From Bythopirellula goksoeyrii (GTDB taxonomy: Bacteria; Planctomycetota; Planctomycetia; Pirellulales; Lacipirellulaceae), in NCBI RefSeq assembly GCF_008065115.1, contig NZ_CP042913.1, positions 5,095,257 to 5,159,256 on the forward strand: 64,000 nt of DNA, in the 5' to 3' direction. Below, piece after piece: positions 46,112 to 54,701 of this stretch (positions within the stretch are counted from its first letter, which is position 1; the number at the start of each line of letters is the position of its first letter). A program made the translations under genes and the position numbers. The notes under the pieces were generated by a model. That model saw only the letters and a list, made by a program, of their open reading frames with translations, was not told the DNA's origin and ran no database searches.

Positions 46112-46140
46112 GAAGGGCGAACCGGTAAGGTTCGCCCTTC
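46112..46140. terminator. Rho-independent terminator
   Basis: A 12-bp perfect stem (GAAGGGCGAACC/GGTTCGCCCTTC) with a 5-base loop is followed by a short T-rich tail (TTCGTT). It ends the DUF3309-lipoprotein transcript. Confidence 0.85.
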
Positions 46141-46356
46141 TTCGTTGTGCCTATTTTAGTATTTGTCACACCACAAAATCACAGCGACGAATTGGCACTC
46201 TGTCACTTCTTGTGCAAGCATTCTAGATTCATTCGAACTTCCCCTTCCTCTTTGTATTGGCCGTCTCAAGACCAGACTGACTTCAATGGGGACAGACATA
46301 CTTCTTTGTTCAGTTTGTCTGCGGCACATATAGCCGAGTACTAATAAAGAATTATT

Positions 46357-46372
46357 TGGCATGTGATATGCA
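46357..46372 (+). promoter_or_regulatory. Sigma-54 -24/-12 promoter
   Basis: TGGCATGTGATATGCA has GG-N10-GC spacing. It lies 57 bases before the YciF ATG at 46429, and it excludes the longer in-frame start at 46363, which would fall within the promoter. Confidence 0.72.
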
Positions 46373-46428
46373 GTTACTCATCTTGCGAACTTCTTCGCTT
46401 AAAAGACACCGGATCGAGGGAACAAACC

Positions 46429-46923
46429 ATGAAGTTAGATAATCTTCAAAAACTATACGTGCAAGAATTGAAAGACCTCCATAGTGCTGAAATGCAGTTG
46501 GTAGAGGCTCTACCTAAGATGGAATCAGCGGCAACAGATTCGAATTTGAAGGAAGCTTTTCGCAATCATTTGCAAGAGACAAAACAACACGTCTCTCGAC
46601 TAGAAGAGATCTTCAAAGAACTTGATTTTGAGCCGGGTGGTCACAAGTGCGCCGCTATGGAAGGTTTAATCAAAGAAGGCGCAGAACTTCTCAACGGAGA
46701 TATTCCTCCTAAAGTTCGGGATGCCGCCCTGGTTGGTGCAGCTCAGCGGGTGGAGCACTATGAAATGGCCGGCTATGGAACAGCACGAGCTTATGCTGAG
46801 AAGCTTGGCGAACACAAGGCGGCGGATGTGCTGCAGAAGACGCTCAACGAAGAAGGTCATGCCAACCAGCATCTGACGCGGCTAGCTGAGCGGAGTCTCA
46901 ATTTCCTCGCAATGACGAAGTGA
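46429..46923 (+). CDS. YciF-like ferritin-fold protein (DUF892)
   Basis: This 164-aa all-helical protein has the DUF892 pattern LYVQELKDLHSAEMQLVEALPK near the start and a second helix with AAQRVEHYEMAGYG. The four-helix bundle carries conserved Glu/His residues that can bind di-iron. Members are bacterial stress proteins of unproven function. GAGGGAAC precedes the ATG. It is likely the first gene of a run that includes the BON and CsbD genes. Confidence 0.9.
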   Translation: MKLDNLQKLYVQELKDLHSAEMQLVEALPKMESAATDSNLKEAFRNHLQETKQHVSRLEEIFKELDFEPGGHKCAAMEGLIKEGAELLNGDIPPKVRDAALVGAAQRVEHYEMAGYGTARAYAEKLGEHKAADVLQKTLNEEGHANQHLTRLAERSLNFLAMTK

Positions 46924-47005
46924 GCTGTAAACAGCCTTACGGCGATGCTGTTGGTGCTCGTGTTGAGTTCATTACACTCACCGAACGATGCGAAGGGATT
47001 CTGAG

Positions 47006-47272
47006 ATGACTACCGATATCCGTGTGACTTATGAACCAACAGTGTTAGCCGAGAAAGTTAAGAATTCCATCGACAAACTTGGGTATCCAGAATTGAAGAA
47101 CATTCGATGTCGAGCACATCAGTCTGATATTCATCTGCAGGGACATCTCGCTTCTTACTATCTCAAACAAGTCGTACAAACCATCGCTATAAAAGTACCG
47201 GGAGTTCACAAAGTAATCAATGACATCGAAGTGAGTTTCCCGAAACCAGAATCAACGTCCCATCAGCGTTGA
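47006..47272 (+). CDS. BON-domain protein
   Basis: This 88-aa protein consists almost wholly of one BON domain (about residues 15-80, DIHLQGHLASYYLKQVVQTI ... KVINDIEV). It has no signal peptide, so it is probably cytoplasmic. The start at 47006 follows AAGGGATT. BON domains bind phospholipid or other ligands in osmotic-stress proteins. Gene order suggests cotranscription with yciF. Confidence 0.85.
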   Translation: MTTDIRVTYEPTVLAEKVKNSIDKLGYPELKNIRCRAHQSDIHLQGHLASYYLKQVVQTIAIKVPGVHKVINDIEVSFPKPESTSHQR

Positions 47273-47338
47273 GGGGACATACGTTGAAGACCGTAGTTGC
47301 CATTGAGGCCATCTACATACTCGTGAAAGGAGCAAGAC

Positions 47339-47542
47339 ATGAATTGGGATCAGATTAAAGGACAATGGAAAGAAACGAAAGGCCAAGTCCAACAGAAGTG
47401 GGGCAAGCTTACCGACGATGACCTTGATGTCATCGACGGAAATCGCGAGGAATTGGCCGGCAAGATTCAGCAGCGATACGGTATCGCCAAAGAAGAAGCT
47501 GAGAAACAAGTGGAGGAATTCCAGAACTCCTGTAGTTGCTAG
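47339..47542 (+). CDS. CsbD family protein
   Basis: This 67-aa protein is a stand-alone CsbD with the typical WDQIKGQWKETKGQVQQKWG start and LTDDDLDVIDGNREELAGKI segment. It ends with an unusual NSCSC. It is a likely stress protein without known activity. A GAAAGGAGCAAG ribosome site precedes the ATG. It follows the BON gene by 66 bases. Confidence 0.92.
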   Translation: MNWDQIKGQWKETKGQVQQKWGKLTDDDLDVIDGNREELAGKIQQRYGIAKEEAEKQVEEFQNSCSC

Positions 47543-47610
47543 AACGCACAACAACGAATAATCGTTGTTGGAATCTATTCACACAAAACTTGGTTATGGA
47601 GATAGGAAAC

Positions 47611-48234
47611 ATGAGATATCGATCTATTACTGCCGCTCTAGCGGCAATGGCGCTACTTGTTGCAAGCACCTCTGTCGTTGATGCACAATCTACGACAACA
47701 ACCCGCGATGCCCGCCAATCAAACCGAGCAAACGATATGCAAGGTAAGACTGTGAGAGCGAGCGAGATCATTGGCATGAATGTCTACAACCCGCAGGGTG
47801 AAGATTTGGCCGAGATCAATGATGTTGTTCTCGATCCCAACACAGGCAAGGTCCGCTATGCCGCAGTAACCTACGGTGGTGTCCTGGGTATCGGTGACGA
47901 AATGTTTGCCGTTCCTTGGGAGGCCTTCGAATGCACCGTGGATCCTGATGATCCGGATGATCATCGCCTGACACTCGATGTGTCTAAGCAACAACTTGAA
48001 GGAGCGCAAGGGTTCAATCAGGATAACTGGCCTAATTTTGCTGACCCCAACTTTACTAACGATCTCGATAGGCGATATCGAGTGAGTCGCAATCCCGATC
48101 GAAATAGGGGAAGCAACAATGGGCTCAACCGCAACGGTCTGAATACCGACCGAGATCGCAATGTGGACGTCAATGTCGATCGGAATGGTGTGGACGTGGA
48201 TGTCGATGGCAATCGACAAAACCGGGCGCAGTAA
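47611..48234 (+). CDS. Secreted PRC-barrel protein with Asn/Asp-rich tail
   Basis: This 207-aa protein has a signal peptide (RSITAALAAMALLVASTS) and a PRC-barrel (MNVYNPQGEDLAEINDVVLD ... YAAVTYGGVLGIGDEMFAVPW). A low-complexity tail rich in N, R and D follows. I chose the ATG at 47611 after TAGGAAAC. PRC barrels occur in stress and photosynthetic proteins; this one is probably periplasmic. A terminator follows. Confidence 0.87.
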   Translation: MRYRSITAALAAMALLVASTSVVDAQSTTTTRDARQSNRANDMQGKTVRASEIIGMNVYNPQGEDLAEINDVVLDPNTGKVRYAAVTYGGVLGIGDEMFAVPWEAFECTVDPDDPDDHRLTLDVSKQQLEGAQGFNQDNWPNFADPNFTNDLDRRYRVSRNPDRNRGSNNGLNRNGLNTDRDRNVDVNVDRNGVDVDVDGNRQNRAQ

Positions 48235-48279
48235 ACCACCCATAGGATGGTGAAGAGGAGTTTGTGTAAGGAAACCAAG

Positions 48280-48317
48280 CCGTCGCGGATTATGAATCCT
48301 TCATAGTTCGCGGCGGT
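48280..48317. terminator. Rho-independent terminator
   Basis: An 8-bp outer stem (CCGTCGCG/CGCGGCGG, one G-U) and an inner ATGA/TCAT pair are followed by TTATTTACT. It ends the secreted PRC-barrel transcript. Confidence 0.65.
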
Positions 48318-48399
48318 TATTTACTATTCTGGACACCTCTTTGGTTGGCTGGTAGCTCAGCGAAGCACTCGCACTAATTCAAGAACAGGAGCCTATTCC

Positions 48400-49806
48400 A
48401 TGTCACAAGTTCACTGCTCGGCAATTCTACTCTTAGGACTTTGTGGAATGCTCTATTCTCCTACTCTGATGGCGGAACAGAGCGGTGAGCAAAAGCAATC
48501 TGTTCCGCAAACCTACATGCCAGTCATAGATCAAGATTTTGACGCAACCCGTCAGAAAGACTCAGAGAATAAACCGTCGGTCATGGAACGTCAGCAGAAC
48601 CTGCTCGATAGTCGTTATGATTTGAGCGATAAACCTAGCGAAGAGAAAATGTCCGGCGGGCGAAAATCTGTACAAGAAGGTGTGCGTGTCAAGCTGAAAG
48701 AGGGAACGAGTTGGACAGATCTTGGAAAAATGGCCCCCCAGCAAATTCGCGAGCGAGGGCTTTTTCCGATGGGATTTCGTCCCCTGCCCCACGCAAAGCA
48801 CTCAACTGGCGGAATGGTTTTCCCCAAGAATCAAATAGACAAGATTCAAGAGGCCGAACATCGCGACTTGCAACGATTTGACGTCGATTTCGATCTTCCG
48901 GATCACTTAACTCCTGAATATCCACCCCCCATGTTTCTCAGCAGCCGTCCTGACTTAGGAGATGTGTCGGAGGGGGAGGTTCTCACGATCAAGAACTATT
49001 ACCGCTTGCTAAAGGGCAAGGTCACTCCTGTACAAATGGAAGGAATGAGACTGCTCTTGACCCCGTTTCCGCAGCAACAGTTCAATCAAACAGATGATCG
49101 CAAAGTTGCTACCGCCCAGCTTGGAGTAACCTGCCTCGATTGTCATGTAAATGGACATACCAATGCGACTTTTCACCTGAACCCCGATACCCGTCCTCAA
49201 CAGAATCGATTTCGCATCGATACGGTCAGCCTCCGTGGGATGTTCAATCAATTGATTCATGGATCCAAGCGATCGCTCCGATCGGTGGAGGACTTTACCG
49301 AGTTCGAGCAGCGTACGGCCTACTTTGATGGTGATCATGTGACCGCTGCTAAGAAGGGCGTACATTTACCAGATCGCTCGGACCAGGTCGCTATGATGGC
49401 TCAAATGCAGAACATGCTTGACTTCCCTCCCGCTCCAAAAATGGATCGACTTGGTCGGTTAATTCCTGAAAAGGCAACGCAGCAAGAGCTAAGAGGTGAA
49501 GAACTCTTCTTCGGTAAAGCAAATTGTTCCCAATGTCATCCGGCACCTTTTTATCTCGACAACAAGATGCATGACCTGCAGGTTGGTCGATTCTACGAAC
49601 CGGAGATGATAAGCGATCACTACGATGTTGCAGCTGGGCCAATCAAGACTTTTACTCTTCGCGGAATCAAAGATTCCCCGCCGTATCTCCATGATGGCAG
49701 ATTGATGACGCTCGATGACACAGTGGCTTTTTTCAATATAATATTCTCGTTGCAACTTGACCAAGATGAGCAGCAGGCGTTAGCAGCTTTTATGCGTTGC
49801 TTGTAG
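48400..49806 (+). CDS. Secreted di-heme cytochrome c-type protein (cytochrome c peroxidase-like)
   Basis: This 468-aa protein has a signal peptide (MSQVHCSAILLLGLCG ...). It contains two CxxCH heme-binding motifs, CLDCH and CSQCH, and the peroxidase-like C-terminus FTLRGIKDSPPYLHDGRLMT. It resembles di-heme peroxidase or MauG-like proteins. The N-terminal 200 residues are unlike the standard family. AGGAG lies before the ATG. The second AI-2E gene follows 30 bases later. Electron donor and peroxidase activity are not shown. Confidence 0.87.
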   Translation: MSQVHCSAILLLGLCGMLYSPTLMAEQSGEQKQSVPQTYMPVIDQDFDATRQKDSENKPSVMERQQNLLDSRYDLSDKPSEEKMSGGRKSVQEGVRVKLKEGTSWTDLGKMAPQQIRERGLFPMGFRPLPHAKHSTGGMVFPKNQIDKIQEAEHRDLQRFDVDFDLPDHLTPEYPPPMFLSSRPDLGDVSEGEVLTIKNYYRLLKGKVTPVQMEGMRLLLTPFPQQQFNQTDDRKVATAQLGVTCLDCHVNGHTNATFHLNPDTRPQQNRFRIDTVSLRGMFNQLIHGSKRSLRSVEDFTEFEQRTAYFDGDHVTAAKKGVHLPDRSDQVAMMAQMQNMLDFPPAPKMDRLGRLIPEKATQQELRGEELFFGKANCSQCHPAPFYLDNKMHDLQVGRFYEPEMISDHYDVAAGPIKTFTLRGIKDSPPYLHDGRLMTLDDTVAFFNIIFSLQLDQDEQQALAAFMRCL

Positions 49807-49836
49807 CAGCTAAAGTCGTTCCCTGGGGAATTCGGT

Positions 49837-51021
49837 TTGGTAAATGAAAACGAGAGTGAATTGCGAAACTCGGCGATTATAGTTGCGCTCGTGGCGGTTA
49901 CTATTGTCATACTTGGTGCCTTCGCTTCGGCACTTGTTTTGGCCTCTGAAATCTGTCTTATTCTCTTCCTGGGCGTTTTGTTTGGTGTTTTCCTGACGCG
50001 ATTGAGTCGTCTGTTGGCGCGATACACACCACTTGCTTATGCTTGGAGCTTGGCGGCGGTGACCATTGGGTTAGTCCTCGGAGCCTTTGGACTCGTCACG
50101 CTGTTCGGTGTTCAGGTCAATTCACAGATTATGGAAGCTATAGATTATGCTGACGAAGGGATAAAGGAACTCCGTGACTTGGCCGATCGATATCCCACGA
50201 TCAAATCTGTTTTACATTCGACACCTTTTGCGCGCCAATTGATAGACGACGAGTCTGCAGAGCAATCTCGTGAAGAAACTGAGAAAGATGAAGATTCGAC
50301 TTCCGACGAGCAACGCGAGTCTGATTCGGCAAAGAATTCGTCGAAGGCAAAAGAGATGGAGCAGAATGCAATCCGAAACACTGCACAGAGAGGCATAAAG
50401 GCGGTCGCAGGTATCTTTCGATCGAGCTTCGGGCTGTTGGTCAATGGTTTACTGATTTTCTTTACAGGCGTGTTTCTAGCCATCGATCCTGCCATGTATC
50501 GCGATGGCTGTGTCAAACTATTCCCCAAGCAACGCAGGGAACGAGCTCGCGAAATCATGGATCAGATGGGAGAAACCCTCTGGCAGTGGCTTCTTGGTCG
50601 ATTCGCTACGATGGCGATCACTGGGGGAGGGGCAGGATTGTTGCTTTGGGCTCTTGGCATTCCGATGGCCTTTACCTTGGGAATCATAACCGCTCTGCTA
50701 TCGTTCGTTCCCAATATCGGACCTGCCGTGGCCTTAGTTCTAGCAGTCTTGTTTGCGCTCCCTCAAGGAGGAACGACTGTCTTGTATGTCGTTGTAGGCT
50801 ACATTGCATTGCAACTGATCGAAAGCTATGTCATCACCCCCGTAATACAACAGAAACAAGCTGCCCTCCCACCGGCATTGTTACTCTCTGTTCAGGCACT
50901 GATGGGAGTCGTTTTCGGATTTCTGGGTACCGCGGTGGCATCTCCCTTATTGGCAGTGGCAAAAGTAGGGATTGAGGAGGTCTACATCAAGGATTTCCTT
51001 GAATCCTCTGAGAACAGCTAA
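49837..51021 (+). CDS. AI-2E family transporter (second copy)
   Basis: This 394-aa protein is assigned a TTG start at 49837 because no upstream ATG is in frame and the next internal Met is beyond the first membrane helices. It has about eight membrane segments and a long charged loop (residues about 140-180, rich in E, S and D). The C-terminal part has ALLSFVPNIGPAVALVLAVL. It lies 30 bases after the di-heme gene. Substrate unknown. Confidence 0.85.
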   Translation: MVNENESELRNSAIIVALVAVTIVILGAFASALVLASEICLILFLGVLFGVFLTRLSRLLARYTPLAYAWSLAAVTIGLVLGAFGLVTLFGVQVNSQIMEAIDYADEGIKELRDLADRYPTIKSVLHSTPFARQLIDDESAEQSREETEKDEDSTSDEQRESDSAKNSSKAKEMEQNAIRNTAQRGIKAVAGIFRSSFGLLVNGLLIFFTGVFLAIDPAMYRDGCVKLFPKQRRERAREIMDQMGETLWQWLLGRFATMAITGGGAGLLLWALGIPMAFTLGIITALLSFVPNIGPAVALVLAVLFALPQGGTTVLYVVVGYIALQLIESYVITPVIQQKQAALPPALLLSVQALMGVVFGFLGTAVASPLLAVAKVGIEEVYIKDFLESSENS

Positions 51022-51104
51022 GTTCGCGTGGAGGGTCCAGTCTCTTTTTCGGATTTTGTTACAATGCTTTCCAAAGCGTCATCAACTCTCTCATGGTGAG
51101 TTTT

Positions 51105-52646
51105 ATGAAAAAAGTATTGCTGATTATCATTGACGCACTGGCGACGCGAGTCTTGGAACCACAACTACAAGCCGGCCGCCTGCCAAATTTCTCTCGCCTA
51201 ATAGAGGTAGGACAACTGCACCGCGAGTGTATTGCCGTCTTCCCCTCGATTACCCCAGCAGCCACGTGTGCACTCGCCACAGGCTGCTACCCACATGAAC
51301 ATGGCATTGCAGGGGCTTATTGGTATGACGAAGACCAGGACGACGTGGCCTATTTTGGCACAGATATTTGGGCAATTCTCAATGAAGGTATCGACCACTA
51401 TCTTACTGACTTTCAGCACGAATTGAACTGTCGTCGGCTGAGAGTCCCCACAATTTTTGAACAGATCGAAAAACACGGTCATCTGCGCGATGCGGTCATC
51501 AACCTCTTATGGTTTCGAGGGACGGTTGACCACGAAATCTCCTGGCCGCCTCTGTTCAAACTCATTCCAGGTGACCCTGCAGAAAAGTTGCCCGGCCCAC
51601 ACCTGATGTTTATGGGGGATTTTGTGAATACCCCGCTTCCCCGAGGGGAAAGGCTCAAGGTTCGTGGCGGCATAACACGTCGATACGGATTTCATGACGA
51701 AACCACGGCCGACTATCTTCTCCAGTTGGCAGAACTCGATTCCCTACCAGAGTTTACTCTGGCCTATTTTCCGAACAACGATTTTGATAGCCACAAAGAA
51801 GGGCCAATGAAGGCCGCAAAGAGCCTGGAACAAATCGATATTCAGTTGGGCCGTCTCTTCGAGATTCACGGTGAGCTTGCTAGTTTGCTTGAAGAGTATG
51901 CGATTGTCATAACGGGGGACCATAGCCAGAGCGATCTTTCATCAGCCAAAGAAGCCGCAGTCGATCTCAATGAGGTATTGGAGCAATTTCAAGTTGTTAA
52001 GGCTGGATCAGCTTGGGAGAGCGGCGAGGACGTGATGGTCTGTCCAAACATGCGTGCTGCACAAATCTACTTGCAAGAGGATTCTTGGCGAAATCGCGCT
52101 GCCATCATCGACTGCCTGCTAAAATGCAAACAGGTCGATCAAGTTGTTTGGTGCGACTCCGAGAATGGCCTGAGTGAGTCAAGACAGGTTCAGTTCCATG
52201 TTGCAACATTTGATCGAGGTCACCTGACGTTCTCGTTGGAGAGACAACATGATCCCATGGGCAGGGACGACTACGGTGCCGGCTGGACTTGGACTGGCGA
52301 CTTGAGAGCGCTTGATGCAATGGTAGATTCCGAAGGTCGAATCCGCTTTGGAGACTATCCAAATGCTTTTGAAAGAATTGCCACAGCATTCTTTCGCAAG
52401 AGTGGGAGTTTATGGGTCACGGCTCGGTTAGGACATGAGTTCTGTCTTCCAAACACAGCCTGCAACGAGAAAGGTTCCCATGGATCGCTGCACTCTCTGG
52501 ATTCTACTTCGCCAGTGATCGCAGCAGGTTTACCTGCTTCCATCACGTTGCCTGAAAAGCTACGGAGCGTCGACGTCACGCCCCTCTGTCTAATGTTGCT
52601 CGATTTAGACCCACCGCGAAGGCTGGGAGAAAGTCACGTAACATAA
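51105..52646 (+). CDS. Type I phosphodiesterase/nucleotide pyrophosphatase (alkaline phosphatase superfamily)
   Basis: This 513-aa soluble protein starts MKKVLLIIIDALATRVLEP. The metal-binding residues are seen as D in IIIDAL, the nucleophile T in SITPAATCALATG, the H pair in YPHEHGIAG, D/H in FPNNDFDSHKEGP, and ITGDHSQSD, matching the alkaline-phosphatase fold. The substrate could be a phosphodiester such as a nucleotide pyrophosphate or lipid. No signal peptide is seen. I chose the ATG at 51105, but 51093 is possible. Confidence 0.85.
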   Translation: MKKVLLIIIDALATRVLEPQLQAGRLPNFSRLIEVGQLHRECIAVFPSITPAATCALATGCYPHEHGIAGAYWYDEDQDDVAYFGTDIWAILNEGIDHYLTDFQHELNCRRLRVPTIFEQIEKHGHLRDAVINLLWFRGTVDHEISWPPLFKLIPGDPAEKLPGPHLMFMGDFVNTPLPRGERLKVRGGITRRYGFHDETTADYLLQLAELDSLPEFTLAYFPNNDFDSHKEGPMKAAKSLEQIDIQLGRLFEIHGELASLLEEYAIVITGDHSQSDLSSAKEAAVDLNEVLEQFQVVKAGSAWESGEDVMVCPNMRAAQIYLQEDSWRNRAAIIDCLLKCKQVDQVVWCDSENGLSESRQVQFHVATFDRGHLTFSLERQHDPMGRDDYGAGWTWTGDLRALDAMVDSEGRIRFGDYPNAFERIATAFFRKSGSLWVTARLGHEFCLPNTACNEKGSHGSLHSLDSTSPVIAAGLPASITLPEKLRSVDVTPLCLMLLDLDPPRRLGESHVT

Positions 52647-52663
52647 GCATATCGCATTCTGCG

Positions 52664-54016
52664 TTACACGATTCCATAAGAGAGCATCGCGTCTGCTACT
52701 TTCTTGAATCCGGCAATATTCGCTCCATCGGCATAATTTACTTTGCCTCCAGAAGTGCCATGTTCGACACACCTCCGGTGAATTGCACCCATAATCTTTT
52801 GCAGTCGCTCATCGACTTCTTCACGCGACCAACTGATGCGCATCGCATTTTGGCTTTGCTCTAATCCGCTCACTGCCACGCCTCCTGCATTCGATGCCTT
52901 GCCGGGAGCATGGGGAATCGAATGTTCGCGAAACACATCGCTCGCTTCAGGAGTGGTGGGCATGTTGGCCCCTTCGCACACGGCCATCACTCCGTTGGCT
53001 ACTAACGTCGAGGCATCCTTTGCATCTAATTCATTCTGTGTTGCACAAGGCATTGCGATGTCGCAAGGAATGTTCCAGGGAGCTGCGTCCTTGTGAAACT
53101 TGACGCCTTTGTAAGTGGTTGCAAATTCAGAAATCCGGCCACGCCTTTTCTCTTTCAAATCTTTGATAAACTGCAATTGATCCTGATCGAGCCCTTCGGT
53201 GATCTCCACCGTTCCATCGGAATCACTTAGCGTGATGACTTTGGCGCCTTTCTCGAGCGCTTTTTCTGCCGCGTAGATGGCAACATTGCCCGCCCCGGAA
53301 ATAGCAATACGCTTATTGGCCAACTCATCGCTTCTTTGATGAAGCATTTGCTCCAAGAAATAGACGCATCCCCACCCCGTGGCTTCAGTTCGTACCGCGC
53401 TCCCGCCATAGTCTTTCCCCTTGCCCGTCATTGCTCCAGACCACAGGTTTTCCAAACGCATGTATTGCCCAAATAGATAACTAATCTCACGTGATCCCAC
53501 GCCAATATCTCCTGCTGGGACATCGGTATTCTCGCCAATGTGGCGATGCAACTCGGTCATCATACTCTGACAAAATCGCATTACTTCGCGATCGGATTTC
53601 CCTTTGGGATTAAAATTTGCTCCTCCTTTGGCTCCGCCCATGGGTAGACCGGTGAGACTATTCTTGAAGATTTGCTCGAATCCTAGAAACTTCAGAACGC
53701 TTTGTGTTACAGTCGGCGCAAAGCGGAGTCCGCCTTTGTACGGTCCCAAGGCGTGATTGAACTGGACTCGCCAGGCTCGATTCGCGCGCACCAATCCATC
53801 GTCTGTTTCCCAAGTGACTCGAAAGATGATAATGCGATCCGGTTCGGTCACCCGCTCCAGGATCTCGGCCTTCCGATAGGCATCGTGCTCGAGATACCAT
53901 GGCATCACAGAGGTGGCAACCTCCTCAACTGCTTGATGAAACTCCTTTTCGTGGGGGTTCCGCTTCTTGAGCCCGGCCATGAATCGCTTGAGTTGTTTAT
54001 CGACTGTTTGACTCAT
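52664..54016 (-). CDS. gdhA: NADP-specific glutamate dehydrogenase
   Basis: This 450-aa protein starts MSQTVDKQLKRF at 54016. It contains the active-site region PMGGAKGGANF (catalytic Lys), the dinucleotide-binding site RIAISGAGNVAIYAAEKALE and the C-terminal NADGANIAGF-like stretch (VNYADGANIAGFKKVADAM). It converts 2-oxoglutarate and ammonium to glutamate with NADPH. It is divergent from the sigma-54-driven Cys-rich gene. The intergenic palindrome at 54087 could also be its operator. Confidence 0.95.
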   Translation of the reverse strand: MSQTVDKQLKRFMAGLKKRNPHEKEFHQAVEEVATSVMPWYLEHDAYRKAEILERVTEPDRIIIFRVTWETDDGLVRANRAWRVQFNHALGPYKGGLRFAPTVTQSVLKFLGFEQIFKNSLTGLPMGGAKGGANFNPKGKSDREVMRFCQSMMTELHRHIGENTDVPAGDIGVGSREISYLFGQYMRLENLWSGAMTGKGKDYGGSAVRTEATGWGCVYFLEQMLHQRSDELANKRIAISGAGNVAIYAAEKALEKGAKVITLSDSDGTVEITEGLDQDQLQFIKDLKEKRRGRISEFATTYKGVKFHKDAAPWNIPCDIAMPCATQNELDAKDASTLVANGVMAVCEGANMPTTPEASDVFREHSIPHAPGKASNAGGVAVSGLEQSQNAMRISWSREEVDERLQKIMGAIHRRCVEHGTSGGKVNYADGANIAGFKKVADAMLSYGIV

Positions 54017-54086
54017 GTAATAAGACCTCAAAAGGATGGTGGTTGCTAAGCCATCAGAAAGAATGCACCGAAACCATTCGCTAGGC

Positions 54087-54099
54087 GGACATTCTGTCC
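54087..54099. promoter_or_regulatory. Inverted repeat, candidate enhancer or operator
   Basis: GGACA-TTC-TGTCC is a perfect 5+3+5 palindrome whose core GACA-TTY-TGTC equals that at 23995. Its centre lies about 60 bases upstream of the sigma-54 element at 54152 and 77 bases upstream of gdhA. Confidence 0.5.
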
Positions 54100-54151
54100 A
54101 CTTCTTCTGCAAACATAAATGAAGAACTTGTGTTTAGGTAGTCCTGTTATA

Positions 54152-54167
54152 CGGCACGCGAATTGCT
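54152..54167 (+). promoter_or_regulatory. Sigma-54 -24/-12 promoter
   Basis: CGGCACGCGAATTGCT is the best match to the TGGCACG-N4-TTGCW consensus in the window. It lies 68 bases before the Cys-rich gene. It likely drives the operon 54220-55529. Confidence 0.8.
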
Positions 54168-54219
54168 TTAAGTTCCTTTAAGTTGACTTTTCATATCACA
54201 AATGAAGGAGGCATCAAAA

Positions 54220-54369
54220 ATGGCTACTCAAACAGAGAACGTACCTAAGCAAGGCGAGACCTACAAGTGTGAGAAATGTGGAATGGAGATGAAAGTGACC
54301 GCCGACTGCAATTGCAAAGAAGGCTGTCCTGAGCTCTCGTGTTGTGGCGAACCCTTGAAGAAGGTTTAG
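54220..54369 (+). CDS. Small Cys-rich protein (49 aa), probable metal binder
   Basis: The ATG at 54220 is preceded by GAAGGAGGC. The product has eight Cys: C-x-x-C, C-N-C, C-P-E-L-S-C-C and one between. This pattern could form a zinc or iron-binding fold, similar to rubredoxin- or desulfoferrodoxin-N-like domains, or serve as a metallothionein-like chelator. It heads an operon that includes a PfpI protein. No family name can be assigned with certainty. Confidence 0.82.
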   Translation: MATQTENVPKQGETYKCEKCGMEMKVTADCNCKEGCPELSCCGEPLKKV

Positions 54370-54402
54370 CCTGTTCGCTCAAAGAAACTGAGGAGTCAAA
54401 AG

Positions 54403-54660
54403 ATGGCATGTGTTCGCCAACCCAAATACCGCACTAGAGATTCTCGGCGAACTTGGTTCAACCGAGCACGTTCGACTCTCGCTTCCATACCACGGAAGAA
54501 ACCGGGGAATCTGCCGACAGATCCACTTCCCCCGGAGCCACCAGAGCCAAAAGATGTGCCGGCCCCGTCGCCGACCGATGTACCGGCACCTTCGCCATTC
54601 GACGATCCCGTTCCCGAGCCAACGGATGTCCCACCGCCTGAGCCGACTCCGCCACTCTGA
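54403..54660 (+). CDS. Small Pro-rich protein
   Basis: This 85-aa protein has a basic N-terminus (KYRTRDSRRTWFNR) and a Pro-rich tail of PEP, PSPT and DVP repeats. A GAGGAG ribosome site precedes the ATG. The Pro-rich tail may be extended and surface exposed, but there is no signal peptide. It lies between the Cys-rich and PfpI genes in the same direction. Function unknown. Confidence 0.6.
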   Translation: MACVRQPKYRTRDSRRTWFNRARSTLASIPRKKPGNLPTDPLPPEPPEPKDVPAPSPTDVPAPSPFDDPVPEPTDVPPPEPTPPL

Positions 54661-54701
54661 GTCGCCTGCAAATAATCTAACTTAACAAGGAGAAGTTAAT
54701 C

